Assembly: GCA_001986395.2 (NCBI GenBank) | Contig: MQVO02000006.1 | Location: 1,302,001-1,366,000 of the forward strand | Direction of reading: 5' to 3' | Source: Irpex lacteus | Lineage: Eukaryota > Basidiomycota > Agaricomycetes > Polyporales > Irpicaceae | DNA: 64,000 bases | Part shown: one piece after another, positions 28,781-42,738 of the stretch | Numbering within the stretch: the stretch's first letter is position 1 | Layout of the letters: every line of letters begins with the position of its first letter | Notes under the pieces: generated by a model | The model's database searches: none | What the model was told of the DNA's origin: nothing | What the model saw: the letters and a program-made list of their open reading frames with translations, nothing else | Translations under genes and position numbers: made by a program

Positions 28781-29198
28781 TACCACCTGCATCTGGTGCT
28801 TCCTCATCTTATGTTTGTGGATATGCATAAATCATCGTTACGCAGCGATAGTAATACCTGCCAGCCAGTGTCTTAATCGACTGCAAATCAATCGTAAGTA
28901 CCTTCGAACTCACTCGCAATCTTAGCGCTATATAGATGTACTGGACCGTGACGTCATCTGAATTCCCCCGCTCGTCAGAACGAGGTCGCAACATCGCTCT
29001 AGTACACCCACAAGCTGAGTACATATACTTACATCTCTCTGCTCCACAGAATTAGACATCAGGGATGGCCTTGACACGCGCGTTGATAGCCTTAAGCCGG
29101 TAGAACACAACGATCGAACTTATGACATCCTAGAAGTATGCAGAAAGTAGCCTGACAATGATTCAGTGATTGGGACTGTGACGGACTGAAGGACTCGG

Positions 29199-30370
29199 CT
29201 ATTGGTGGGCTTCGAGATTCGTTGTATCTATAAATTTATCAACCCCTCCAACACACGTCTTCACAATTCTCCACAACGTCAACGGTTCGCCCACATACTT
29301 CACCGTATCCACGATGTCTCTTATGCCCAGACGCTGCTGGAGGTCGTCGTCCAACTTCGCAAGAAATCGCGCCGCTATGTGGTCATCCCCAACCTGAAAG
29401 AATTGTACCCCAACCTGGATGATGATTTAGATGAAACTCAAACGAATAAGAAAAATGCTGAAGAAATGGGACGGACCTGATTTTTAGGACAGTGTTCGCT
29501 ATCCAGCCATCGTGCATGCCCCACGATCGATCTGGTCAATAACTTCGGATCCGCTGTAGTTTGATCAGCGGAATAGCTTGCTGAAGCAGAATATCCACGT
29601 ACAAGCATCCCCGTCAGTAAATACAATGTAATTCATCTTCTTCAAACTGTGAAGACCTTGAATCCTCGCTGTATCTCGGTATTGTTGGAAGAGATCGTCG
29701 AGTCGTCTACCTGTAGGAGTCATACCATACGGATATACATGATCGAAGAGTGTTTCCACTTCATGCCTAGACTGTAATAATGCAACTGAGTGTCAAAAAC
29801 ATGCATATGGTTGTAAAAGCGCGAGATATATACCTTCAAATTGGTTCGTGAAGCGTCCTGATTGTTGAGGAAGTAAACGTCGATGCCATCCGAGTCATAC
29901 TTAGCGAGTCTCTCTGCAATATCACCAATCAGCTCTTTGGCCTGGACGTGCATATTAGTCATTGTTTTGCTATAATAAAAAGACATAATACTCACTATTT
30001 GCCAACGAGTGGGCATAGCACGTCTGCCTTCCGGGATGTATCCGCAAGGATCGTTCATGGAGTCTGAGTCATCTACTACGATGACAGAGTCGTACTGCGC
30101 CAGCATTGGTAGCATAGAAAGAAGTTCTCGCTCTTCAGCCGCCTTCCTTTTGGCCTTGTCTTTCTCTTCGTCGCTGCCATCGAAGAAGTCTTCCGAGTCC
30201 TTCGTATCCTTCTCGGATTCGTTATTGGGGCGACTACGAGTGTGGCGTTCATATGGCGGAGGCGGCGGGTTGTTATCATCCTCTGAAGGTGGCGTGGCGC
30301 GTGGAGGTGGAAGGGGACTGCGGCTCCTAGACCTCGATGAGAGAAATGGGATTCGGAGAGTGGAGGACAT
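29199..30370 (-). CDS. von Willebrand factor A (vWA) domain protein
   Basis: From ATG 30370 the protein begins with an Arg/Ser- and Pro-rich region (SSRSRSRSPLPPPRATPPSE) holding a PPPPPYE stretch, a PPxY-type site that WW domains bind. A charged segment follows, then the vWA domain: YDSVIVVDDSDSMND carries the MIDAS DxSxS motif near 30065. Helices follow (ALRY-like stretch replaced by SFYYSKTMTN; ELIGDIAERLAKYDSDGIDV), then YFLNNQ, LDDLFQQYRD near 29690, YIVFTDGDA near 29610 and, after an intron, VGVQFFQVGDD and LGIRDIVDTVKYVG. The stop at 29199 follows FIDTTNLEAHQ. Proteins of this layout are common and expanded in agaricomycetes, but their role is unknown to me. The MIDAS residues are kept, so metal-dependent protein binding is likely. 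Confidence 0.83.
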
Positions 30371-31424
30371 GATAATGCAAGAGTGGTGATCGGAAATGTT
30401 AAACACGTTTAACGGCTTCATGTCCTTCTTATACTCCAGCAGATGAGGCTAGAAATTATTGTATTTCTAGAAAAGTAGCTGGTGGCCATGACTAGCACGC
30501 GGTGGCTTTCGTGGCTGTCCCATTCTATATGGGGCCACTGACCGTTAGTAAACACGCCCCTTATGTCCCAAGGAAGGCCAACGAACCTCGACACCTGAGA
30601 CATCGGCAATAGAGCAGAATGTTGTACATAAAATCGTCTATCATGGTAGAGGTGGCCTTGGGCACTATCATGCCACAACGAAATATAGTCGTAATACTAC
30701 GTACCTCAACTTGAATGCGGTGCCACGCGACAACGCGACACCGCCTTACTGTGCGGGGAGACGGCGGTGGGCAGTACACTAGAGTGGTGGATAGAGAGAA
30801 AAGTATAACATAAGGGTCGTCAGCATACGGAGATCAAGATTGGAGTGTAGAACTTACATGTATACAGAAACAAGGGCTCGGCAACACTTAGACGCCCAGT
30901 ACCACACTGCTCGTGTGTCTGCACCGCCAACGTCTCCCGAGCATGCTTTGTTCCTAGGTTCTGACAGTAGATATTCGGATAGGTAGTTAGCTGTACTGCT
31001 GTCGTTCGATCGCATTGGCAGCTTTTTCGAGGGGGATGTCAGAAATGACTCGAGCGCTCAAAGCATTGCCCCATCCCGATGGTCTTCCAGAATAACTAGT
31101 TACAGCGCATCCAGGATGCAAAAGTGTATCTTGATGTGTCCCAGTTGGTTGTGATATTGCCACGTCCTATCGTCAGTTCTCACAAGAAAGCAGTCGACGC
31201 ACCGCACTTCACTAGTTTGAACGCCGGGCGGGAGGACTTCGATGATCCATGCAAACGCGCAACGCTGAAAATTATGTGCACAGGACTACCTAGACAGCTG
31301 CACACAGGATATTCGATAAAGTACGCCAACGCACCAAGGAAATCCAACAAGGCCTCTAGCCGCCAACCTGACCAGGGGCTCGAGCCGTAGTAGCCTCTCA
31401 ACGCGGCTACTAGGAACGGTGGCG
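30371..31424. other. Intergenic region between the vWA and bromodomain genes
   Basis: About 1.05 kb holding the vWA promoter and the 3' end of the bromodomain gene (both minus). Short open frames on both strands show no family likeness and no consistent splicing. Confidence 0.5.
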
Positions 31425-33555
31425 TCACGACCGATGGAAGCCCTCCGTCTGGCGGAACGAGTTGATATGGATCTCACTCTCCAACATCATCTAAAAAGAA
31501 AGAAAAACCCGTCGTCAGTCATTGCCTCGATCGCCTCCATACCTCTTGCCACCAAACGCAAAAACACTCACCTCCTCCGCCATATTATGAACATCCGACC
31601 CCGGCCGATTATACATCATCGCATTCGCAAACATCAAATAAATATCCCTCTGAAACTCCAGTGAATTCGCAATCAGTCCGTCCTTGACTCTCGCCTTGAT
31701 AGTCTTGAGGTCCATGGGCCGCTTGACGATGTCGTGGTAGTCCGGGGCCTCGGTCTTTTTGATTGGATTGTGGAAGATGTTGCCGTAGCGGTGTTGGGAG
31801 ATCGTGCTGTGGAGCATGCCGATGACGTTTTGGAACTTTTTGTCGGGGGCTTGGGCTCGGCGGCGGTTTTTGGACGTGGAAGGTCCTAGAGTTGTTTGTC
31901 AGTGATATGTGTGAAGGGTATGAAGTGGTGAGTCCTGGCTACCTGGCTCGTCTTCATCGACCGGTTCGGAGTCCTCTCTGGCTCGCTTTCTTTCGCGATG
32001 GGATTCGGATAAAGCTTCGGATGCCTTGCGTTTTCCTGTGAATAGAATAGATGTTAGTTTTGTTATAAAATGATCTACACGGGAATATCGCACCATCCGT
32101 CCGCGTTGAGTGTTCACCGTCGGATGCCTGAGCCATCTCGACTTCACCCTCGCCCTCAGCTCCGACTTCGACATCAACGTCCTCAACCTCAGGTTCGGGT
32201 TCATCCTCAGATTTGACTTCAGCTTCTGGTGCAGATGTCTCCTCAGGCTCAAGGTGAGATTCGTCGACTAGTTCAGGTTTTGCGATCTCTGTAATCTCTT
32301 CTTCAATTTCCTCAGGCTGGATGTCCTCCTCGATAGCATGTTCTTCCTTCATCTTCTCATCCTTGAGGCTCCCAACGGGAGAGACTTCTCTCGAGGATGC
32401 TTTAGCTTGCGGCGATGCAGCCGTGTCTTCAGCGATTATCTCCTCCACAGACTCTGCAGGAATGCCTTCTACAACATTATCTTCCTCTGTGGCCTATGAA
32501 TAGAATTTAGCCGCTGAGGACATCCCAATCGAAGAAATCTTACCTCAGATTCTTTGGAAGGAAGTTCTTGTGACGCTGAAGGCGACTCATCCTGTATGGG
32601 CTGCATTTCCACATCCGCTTTTTCTACTACCTCATCTTGAACATCCTGCATCGGTTAGAGAGTTCAGGAACGCAACTAGGAGATACCGCACAACGTACTG
32701 GAGCTATCTGTTCAGTGGCATGAGGTTCTCCCACCGGCTCGTCGACTTCAATAGCGGGCTCGTCATCGTCAATCGTGATAATCTCCACCTGAAGGTTTGT
32801 ATAGGAATTGACATTTGAGATCTGAGCGTTGACGGACAAAGACGCACCTCCTTCGTTTCTTCAGGCTCGGGCGCCGGAGCTGGCTCGTCTTCTGGGGCCA
32901 CAGGTTCGTCTTCCCCAAGAATTCGACGGTCCCATCGTCCGGCTCGTATATCGTCTATCTCTCCCACGATCTTCCTTCATCCGACGTTCGTTAAGGTTAT
33001 TTACAAAGCTGTACCAGGACACACCTGAACTTGGACTCTTCGGCAAGTAGGAGAGCGCGAACCTCCTCTACACGTTTGTCATAGTGTATTTTCGCTAATT
33101 GACGGTGTACGATCGCTACAAGGCTGTAAGTTGAGTGCATGACGCGTCTGATTAGATGGAGAGAGTACCTCTACGCGACTCTGCAGCTGCGGGGCTAGCC
33201 AGTTGCACTGAATGAGTAGTTACTCGAGCGACATGGCAAGTGGGCATACCATTCAAGGCCAGCATCTCGCATCAGTTTAAGATATACTGCATTGCAAAAC
33301 TAGATACAATAATGGACTGGTTTAGTTCGCACAGATGTGTAAACATGGTCGGACGGGTCTACTGACGGTAGGAGTGAAATGCTGATCAGAGTGAGAGAGC
33401 ATGGGGTGGCTACTGAGCAGTTTGGACACCTCGGGCCACGCGGAGTTGCCAAACTCGTAGACCGCCTGGACGAGGATGAGACGCTCCAGGTTGCTCAATT
33501 TGTCCGTGTCTGGCTCATGCTCTGTGGCACCATTGACGTTCGTACTTGAGGCCAT
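31425..33555 (-). CDS. Bromodomain protein of the BRD8/Bdc1 (NuA4) type
   Basis: BRD8 in animals and Bdc1 in fission yeast are bromodomain subunits of the NuA4/TIP60 acetyltransferase. The start at 33555 gives a SANT-like segment, LSNLERLILVQAVYEFGNSA with WPEVSKLLSSHPM, which matches the N-terminal region of BRD8. A coiled helical part follows near 33170-32940 (DKRVEEVRALLLAEESKFR, VGEIDDIRAGRWDRR). A long acidic Glu/Pro-rich linker fills 32900-32100. The bromodomain is at the C-terminus (31860-31470): HRYGNIFHNPIKKTEAPDYH, VKRPMDLKTIKARVKDG, FQRDIYLMFANAMMYNRPGS with the acetyl-lysine-binding Asn in MMYNRPGSDVHNMAEEM, ending HINSFRQTEGFHRS. Both ends match this family, so I am fairly sure. 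It lies 4.2 kb upstream of Tra1 on the same strand. Confidence 0.87.
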
Positions 33556-33898
33556 TCCTTGGAATCTGATGCCTATGGGGCTTTTGCAGCTTCCTAAATG
33601 TTAGAAGAGTCAAGATAAGAGGCAGACAGACAGAGACCAGAGAAAGTAGAAACCTCGGGCAGCACGCTCGAGTTGGCAGTACGAGACCAAGTCCCCAGCT
33701 CAGCGTCAACGCGTGACACGCCCTCGGCGTTGACGGTGATGGCGGCGGTAGGCCGGAGGAGTCACCGCAGAGTGTGTGTCGATCCGGCGCCTGCCGGGTC
33801 AAGCGCTTGCGCCGCAGTCGGGGCAGTCGTCGTCATAAAGGGAAGCGAAGTGGGCAACGACCGCGTCGTCCTCTCTTGAACGTGAACCACCACCCATC
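33556..33898. promoter_or_regulatory. Divergent promoter region, bromodomain gene and proteinase A
   Basis: 343 bp between two divergent start codons (33555 minus, 33899 plus). It is GC-rich and without an obvious TATA box. Confidence 0.5.
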
Positions 33899-35441
<1,543 letters not shown>

Positions 35442-35875
35442 GGCAGTTTCGTAGAGGCTCCGTACCCTAGCTAGCCTGTCTGGAATGTTTCTTCTGTCAT
35501 GTTGCATTGCATTCACCGTCCTGTAATATTATATGTTTCATCGTCGTTTGCCATCCTCGAACTCTGTTACTTCTAATCACAACCTCGCTGAGATTACCTG
35601 ATTTTGGAATGACATCATACGTTTTATGTGTACGTCGTAAGCTCAAGGTCGCGTGCGAGAGAAATATCCGGAAACATTCCTTGGACAAAACCGTTATGAT
35701 AGCCTCTCTTTCGACGCTCACTACCATGGTCTCGGTCCAACTCTATCTCGGCGGCGAGTTCGACTAGTACTTCTCCCAATCTCAATATCTAGCAAGGTCA
35801 AGAACTACAAGAGTCATTCTCCATTGCAAGTCTTGCAGCTCGATCAATTGATCTCGGGGGACGCACACATGCGGG
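35442..35875. other. Intergenic region, PEP4 to WD40 gene
   Basis: 434 bp between two plus-strand genes. It holds the 3' end of PEP4 and the upstream region of the next gene. Nothing else seen. Confidence 0.5.
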
Positions 35876-38134
35876 ATGCCTGACACCTTCACCACACTCG
35901 AAGCACTCAATTCTGGTCCCTTCCCACCATACCAACTCCATAACATTGCAGCTCGGCGAAAGACGAAGCTTCTCTCGAGCTCGTTGAGTCTGCCGCTGGA
36001 TAGGGTGAACGTACTTGGGGATGATAGTAGTGGGCATACAGGGTGCGTTCTCATTGATCATTCTGGTATTCATTCCTATAGTGCTCACATTATCACTGAC
36101 TTGGATGATCTTGGTCTTGTTTGTAGGTGTGTGAATGCCCTTAGTTGGGCAAAGGACGGAGAGCTGTTGTTGAGTGGAGGAGATGATACTACGTGAGTGT
36201 CTGTCCTCTCGGCTTATTGCGCAGTGTAGTTGATGTTTACAGGGTACGACTATGGCGAATCGACTCGTCGAATACTGAGCAAGAGTACCCGTTCGTGTGC
36301 GATGCTGTCATCCGAACGGGCCATCGAGGGAATATATTCAACGCTCAGCTGTTGCCTCACTCTGCTCGCATGTCAGTACTTTGCTTCAACCCCCTTAAAC
36401 TTCCTCATCAAGGTTCGTTGGTTATACTAACTGGATTGGATGGGTGTTTAGAGCGACGGTGGCGCGAGATGGGGACGTACGCATATCGGACGTGGGTCAT
36501 TGCATGCAGCAACCCATCACTGGACAAGAGATAGTATACACCACCCGCGATACGAAGTTGCGGGTGCTAAGATGTCATAGGGACTCTGTGAAACGGATCG
36601 TAACGGAGGACAGCCCGGATTTGTTTCTTACGGTTTCTGAGGTACGTCAGTCCCCATTCAATGTTAGGCGTTATGCCAGTGCTTTCCATTTGCAAGGCTG
36701 ATTCTTGCCTATATTGATTTTAGGATGGGACAGTGCGACAACATGATTTGCGAGTCAACCATTCGTGCAGAGATCATGAGGGGTGTCCTGGACCGTTAGT
36801 CGAGATGGACCATGAGTTGTCGACGATCGGCGTGTCGCCACTTACGCCGTACCAGTTTGTTGTCGCTGGGGATAGTGGGCATGTACGTATCCTTTTAATC
36901 ACACCATTGCACTTTATTCATCCTATATTTCGATAGGGATATCTCTTTGATAGGAGACAGTCGAAGAAACATTTACGAGCGGCGTGGGGCATGTCTCCCG
37001 ATGACGATAGCTTGACCACCTGTGTGAGACGGTTTGGTCGAGCTACACGGCCTTCTGGGTTCGAAGCTAGGTTCCCACATATCACAGGGGCGAGAATGGC
37101 ACAGACAAATGGACATGAGGTAAGTCTTTCGATAAGCGTTCTGGTGCATTCTGCTGATCGAACGGGTATTTAGGTCTTGCTATGTGAGTGAAGCGGCGCT
37201 GTGATAAACATACTATGAGTTGACCACAACCTTCCACAGCGTACAGCTCCGATGCTGTGTATTTGTATTCGACGTTGGACAGTCCCCAGGACGTCTCGAT
37301 GGCCAAACCGCAAAGTCCGCTGTTACGTCCCAACTCGAGAGGTACCAGATCGCGAGACGAACGGTCGAGTAATACACCAGGTTCTACGATTTCGGACGCG
37401 TTGATGGAGCGAGACATTGAGAGGTACTTGGAAGCGGAGCTTGAGGAGGGCGATGAACCGGTGGATCCGCGGCAAATTCAGGAGATGATTGGGATTGACA
37501 CTAGGATGTCTGACTCTGATGAAGAGGATGGGGATGGAGGGGACGATGGAGGAGATGATGACCATGACGACTCGATATACTCGCATGTTCCTGTGGTCCA
37601 TCCTCGTTTCCGATATGCGGGAGCATGCAACGTTCGAACGGTCAAAGACGGTAAGTCATCTGTTGGCGAAACTTGATTGTTGTACTGACAATGTTTCCTC
37701 TTAGTCAATTTCTTAGGCCCACAGGACGAGTATGTGGTGTCTGGTTCAGACGATGGCCATTGGTTCATCTGGGACAAGAAGACTCAACGACTTCATGACA
37801 TTCTCGAAGGCGACAGTAGTGTCGTCAACGTTATCGAGGGACATCCACATCTGCCACTGGTTGCTGTCAGTGGTATAGATACCACTGTGAAGGTACGCAC
37901 CGCTTCTGCCAGTGCTGTCGCTTGTCCACGAGCTTACGAGTTTGACTTTGTCAGCTATTTGCACCGGCACACGGAGAACGTCAGTTCTCTCGCATCCACA
38001 ATGCGACCTCTATATTGCAACATAATGCAAATGCAGCTTCTTCGCGGGTCCGTATACCGGATTTCATGAGCCTTCCTTTGCTCGCTTCGCAATTGGCGGT
38101 CGAGGGTTCTGGGAGTAGGTGTGAACACCAGTAG
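35876..38134 (+). CDS. WD40-repeat protein of the DCAF6-like (DDB1/CUL4-associated) type
   Basis: Likely substrate receptor of a CUL4-DDB1 ubiquitin ligase. The spliced protein has N-terminal WD40 repeats: HTGCVNALSWAKDGELLLSG followed by GDDTTVRLWRID (36130-36260), RTGHRGNIFNAQLLPHSARI, VARDGDVRISDV, CHRDSVKRIVTEDSPDLFL with SEDGTVRQHDLR (36580-36760). The last is the WDxR-like 'DxR' signature of DCAFs. A long acidic, low-complexity insert (37400-37570) separates these from two final repeats, DEYVVSGSDDGHWFIWDKKT and LPLVAVSGIDTTVKLF. The end uses an exon from 37955: FSRIHNATSILQHNANAASS, stop at 38134. This C-terminal pattern of repeat, insert, SGSDDGH..IWD and a helical tail matches DCAF6. 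Start chosen as the first ATG that splices in frame. Confidence 0.85.
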
Positions 38135-38974
38135 TCGGCTTTTATCGCGACTGTAGGTATAAGTATGTATCAAGTAGTGTATCAAATGGAACATTGTATT
38201 TTAGCCATCGCAGTCTGCTATCTTATCCACGCCAGAGCCACACCCTGACCGACTCCTGTCACGATCACTTGAGCGCCAGCCCCGCCTTTCCGCGCTAGCT
38301 TCGATGGTAGCACGTTGCTTCGTACTTTCTGTCTTTGCACTTGTACTCACTGTCTCGTGCAGGTTCAGCACCAGCCTTTTGCGCCTTCTGTTCGAACATA
38401 GTTGGGTTTATGGGTGCTGGGCAGCATAGGCTTGCTTGCCAATTACGCGGTAAAAGGTACGGGGAGAGTCTGATTCAGGCGCCCCTCTTCGTCTTCGACC
38501 ACTGCGCTGAGCTCTGATCGCGTCAGTCGTGCTGAACGACCTGCACGCTGACTGTGAGCGGTATTCTTCTGTTGTTGACTGGTTTTACGGTCGATATTCT
38601 GCGAGAATTGACTCTGATATCTATCAGGGCTTGCAGCAATTATTGGAGTTGGTACATGTAAGTATGCGCTTTCTGTGGCTTTTCTCATGCACAGGCTCCC
38701 CATGACACCGTCCGCTGACATCGTGTAACAAGTTCTGGTCTCAACGCCCTCTCCCTCAATATCGCAAACATATTCAAGCTGCCGTCAGTGTGACCTGAAG
38801 ACATCGAATATTGAAGCCCGTCCCAACTCTTCAAACTTGAAGCAGTGCTTTTGCGTTCCGGAGAAGTCCTCTTTGCTCGGCAGCGTGCACCTGGTCCCCT
38901 GAATCCCTACTCTTGCTGTCGACATTGTCTTGCCCTCCCACCCAACTGTCCTTCTCAAGCATCTCCCCGTCAGT
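38135..38974. other. Intergenic region upstream of the CDK12-type kinase
   Basis: 840 bp between two plus-strand genes; presumably promoter and leader of the kinase. A pyrimidine-rich stretch precedes its ATG. No coding likeness was seen. Confidence 0.5.
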
Positions 38975-41900
38975 ATGCCCTCTAACGGCCGTCACAAGAG
39001 ATACTATGCGTCGGATGAGAATGAGGGCGCTTCTTCGTTTGCCGCCTCACGAGGTGACAAAACCGGTTCTGACCCTGCCTTTCGCTCCAACCACCACTCT
39101 CGCCGCTCTGAGAAAGCCAGCACTTCCTCGCCATCAAAGGCCGACATGAGAGACGACGCAGCATCCTCGTCGTCACGCACGTACTATGAGAACGACGACC
39201 GACGAACAGCCGATGACAGATACGACTACTCCCCTTCCAAAGACCGCCGCTCTCGTGGAAAACGGGAGGATAACGACTGGAAAACCAGGGATTCATACAA
39301 TGATACTCGGGATTCGTATTACTCGTCGTCTGGAAAGCAGCAGGCAGACAGCTACGACCGTGACCGTGACCATGATGAGCCCAACCACGACCCATCATCG
39401 TGGACGCCACGTAAGGAGGGTAGGGACTACGGGAAGAGTCGCTGGGGCCAAAAAGAGACGCGGGGAAGTCAGAAAAGCGATAGAGGCTGGGCGGGGTTTG
39501 AGCCAAATGATAGGTATACTGACTCAAGGAACCGTGAGGACACAAATCCTCGCGAATGGCAGAGGGACAACGGATGGGCATCTAAACGGGCGGTGAATGG
39601 GAACGGGAGCTCAGTGGTGGTCGAGTCTATGCCCCTTGAGCGTCCGTCAGACAGTAGAGACTCTTACACTGGCCAGCAGCCTTCTAGTCAGAGACAGGAC
39701 GGCCAGCGTAAAAAGAAAAAGCACAAGAAGTCCAAGACGGATAAGCGACCACGCGATTGGCGGACTGCGAACGACGATACCCACCTTAATAAGTACGTTC
39801 TCTCATTCTCACGATATAGTAGCAGGAAAATTGAATATTTTCCACAGCTGGACTCGAAGAGACAGCGCAGAGTATTCCCGCAAAGGGCAGAAGTCAGATC
39901 GCAAACGCTATCGTTCTGTCTCCCGCACGCCTCGTTCACGCTCACCTGCCGAGTCTTACTATTCACGAAGATCGTCGCGTGGGCGCTCGTATTCGTCTGA
40001 TAGCCCGCGTCGACGTAGGGCAGATAGTAGGGAACCACGTAGTAGAAGTCCATACGGTAGACAAGGCAAGGGTCCTCCCCGTCGCTGGTCACGTTCACCA
40101 TCCCGTTCCCCTTACCCTCGACGACATAGTCGAAGTCCCGTGCGTAGCCCCGCTCGGAGTCCAAGGCGAAGTCCTATTCGCGGTCCGCGTAGTCCTTGGA
40201 GTCCAGAGCCGCGTCGCCGTCGTTCGAGAGGACGAAGCTTGTCCACAGCTAGCAGTGTCAGTCGAACTCCAAGTCGAAGTCCCAGGGAACGTTCACGGCC
40301 GGTACATCGACTACCTCTTGCCACGTCAGCTGAGGACCTTCGTAGCAAGATCGCAGCGAAAGCCCCTGGGGACCTACCTCAGCGACCAGATTTCAGGAAT
40401 GGGGACGGTGGAGGCAAGCGGAAAGATGTAGGTTCATCTTGAAGTGGCGATTGCGCTAGCGTGTTGACTAAAGTTTTGTCGTAGCGGAAGAAAAAGAACA
40501 AGAATCATGCAGATCGATCAGAGTACAACAAGGATATGCCGCCACCTTCATTACTTCCACCTTCGTCGTCCGGTGCTGCATCTACCTCGGAGACTCATGC
40601 TGATTCTGTCTCGCAGTCTCTGTCAGCCAACCTCAACAACAAAGGGAAGAAGGGCGGCTTCAGGCCGATACAACCAAGTTCATCCTTGAAACGCTTCTTC
40701 CCTGGAGATGACGACGATGAAGAGAACGAGCCTCGTATTCAGCGTCCATCCAATACGACTGCCCTCCCTCCCTCACTGCCTAAGAAGCCTGTCCCTGTCT
40801 TCACGCAGCCAGAACTCCTCATCGCCAAAGAAGTCGACATTCGCATCGCTGAGAATGGTACCTCCTATGTGGAAAAGATGGAGATTCTAGCCAGGCAGAT
40901 GTCGCAGCAGCATGCTCTGGAAAACCCGTCTTCGCCTATGATCATCTCTCCTGAGCCGACCGTTGTTGAGCGTCCGCCCCAACCTGAACCCAGTCTAATT
41001 CCCAGGCAAGAGGACTATCGTAGACAAGCGGACTATCCGAGACAAACCGATTACCACCGACAGAATGACTATTCAAGGCAGAACGATCCAAGGCCAAACG
41101 ACTTTCCAAGGCAGAATGACTTTCCTAGGCAGCAGAGCGACTTTCCGCGACAGAATGACTTTCCAAGACAAGAAGACTATCATAGGCAAGAACAGCGGAT
41201 ACCTCATGACCTACCTCGGCGACCTTCAGAAGCTCCCAGATTCCAGCCGCCGTTCGAGGAGACCATCCCACCGCCAGAAGCGACTATGCCGCCAACCCCT
41301 GAGCAAGACAACGCTGAGTTCTACAGCATCGTCAGCCAAGTGGGCGAGGGCACTTTCGGCAAGGTGTATAAGGCCAAGAATACGAGCACCGGACGGTTCG
41401 TCGCACTGAAACGTATACGGATGGAAGCTGAGAAGGACGGGTTTCCTGTCACTGCCATGCGGGAGATCAAGCTCTTGCAGTCTTTGCGCCACGAGAACGT
41501 CATCCAGCTGTACGAGATGATGGTTTCAAGCGGTGAGTCCTTGCATTACCGCTCTATTCCGCGACATCTACTGATCACACACGTAGGCTCCGTCTTCATG
41601 GTGTTCGAGTACATGGACCACGACCTCACAGGCGTCCTCTCCCAAACCCAGTTCTCCTTCGAAGACGCACATCTCAAGTCTCTCTGCCACCAGATGCTCG
41701 CCGGCTTAGCGTATCTGCACCACAAGGGCGTCATCCACCGTGACATCAAGGGCTCGAACATCCTCTTGAACAACCGTGGCGAGCTTAAGCTGGCGGATTT
41801 CGGGCTGGCGCGGTTCTATCAGAAGCGAAGGAAGAGTGACTATACTAATCGTGTGATCACGCTGTGGTATCGTCCGCCGGAGCTGTTGTTGGGCACTACG

Positions 41901-42537
41901 GTGTATGGTCCTGAGGTTGATATGTGGTCTGCGGGGTGAGTCCTCCACTTGCTGTTGTTTTGACATAATGCTTATGGAGGTCGCACACGAACAGTTGCAT
42001 CATGCTCGAGCTTTTCACCAAAAAACCGATATTTCAGGGTAACGACGAGATCCACCAGCTCGACGTTATATACAAGATCCTGGGTACCGCTTCTCCTGAA
42101 CGTTGGCCTGGGGTTAACAGTCTCCCGTGGTACGAGCTCGTAAAGCCCAAGGAGTTCATCCCCAACCACTTTCGCGAGCTGTTTCAGAAGTAAGCAGTCT
42201 CTCTCTCATCGTCTGTGCTGGTAGTGTTACTGACTAGAGATGCAGGTGGCTTTCTCCTGCTGCGTTGGACCTCGCGGAGAGGTTGTTGGCTTATGACCCT
42301 GCTCGCCGGGTCTCTGCGGCTGAGGCTCTCGAGGCGCCTTACTTCCTCCAAGAACATCCTCCCGCTGAGCGACCTGTTGGGTGAGTCTTGTCTCCGTCAC
42401 ATCGTCTCCTAAGAAACGTTCTTAACTGTATCATTTGTAGTTTGGCTACGTTGGAAGGTGAATGGCACGAGCTGGAGACGAAACGCGAGCGCGCCAAGAA
42501 ACGACGTAAAACGGAGAACAGCAGCGGCACGCATTAA
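38975..42537 (+). CDS. CTK1: CTD kinase catalytic subunit, Ctk1/Lsk1/CDK12 type
   Basis: This kinase phosphorylates Ser2 of the RNA polymerase II C-terminal domain with a cyclin K/Ctk2 partner. The first ~500 residues are disordered: Ser/Asp/Arg-rich from ATG 38975, a Lys tract (RKKKKHKKSK, 39710), an RS domain (39870-40310) and a run of RQxDY/F hexapeptides (41004-41197). The kinase domain starts at 41320: VGEGTFGKVYKAKN, VALKRIRMEAEKDGFPVTAM with PVTAMRE in the PSTAIRE position (typical of the Ctk1 group), VFEYMDHDLTG, VIHRDIKGSNILLNNRGELK, LADFGLARFY, a T-loop NRVITLWYRPPELLLG and a DMWSAGCIMLEL joined over an intron at 41936-41995. The kinase ends near 42400, followed by a short basic tail, KRERAKKRRKTENSSGTH. 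The RS domain and CDK12-like layout support the call over other CDKs. Confidence 0.93.
41004..41197 (+). repeat. 18-bp coding repeat (RQxDY/F hexapeptides) in the CDK12-type kinase
   Basis: About ten imperfect copies of a six-residue unit, R-Q-[ENTA]-D-[YF]-x, in the disordered region ahead of the kinase domain. All variation is in multiples of three, so the frame is kept. Confidence 0.85.
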
Positions 42538-42738
42538 CATCGATGCATATTGACTTTTCGCTCCATTCGCCTCTGACCTCTGACCGACTCTAACTTTGCT
42601 ATACAACACCCATGACTACTATCGTATATATCTCTCGTTATTGTACATCCTCTGTTCATTGCTGTCGTCATACGTATACTCGCAATCGCTATCTCGGACA
42701 TCATGATCTTCTGGACACCACCACCACCCACCCACCAT

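Larger units (their letters stand above)
28499..29198. other. Intergenic region with a short tandem duplication
   Basis: About 700 bp holding the TATA box above and a 29-bp direct repeat. A short open stretch at 29049-29131 on minus (ending VKAIPDV) could be a remnant exon, but nothing supports a gene. Confidence 0.5.

Noticed and set aside
29049..29131. Possible extra last exon of the vWA gene (ending VKAIPDV)
   Set aside because: It has an AG before it and a stop after, but the vWA frame already ends at 29199 with a family-like C-terminus and no donor lies upstream of that stop to join it.
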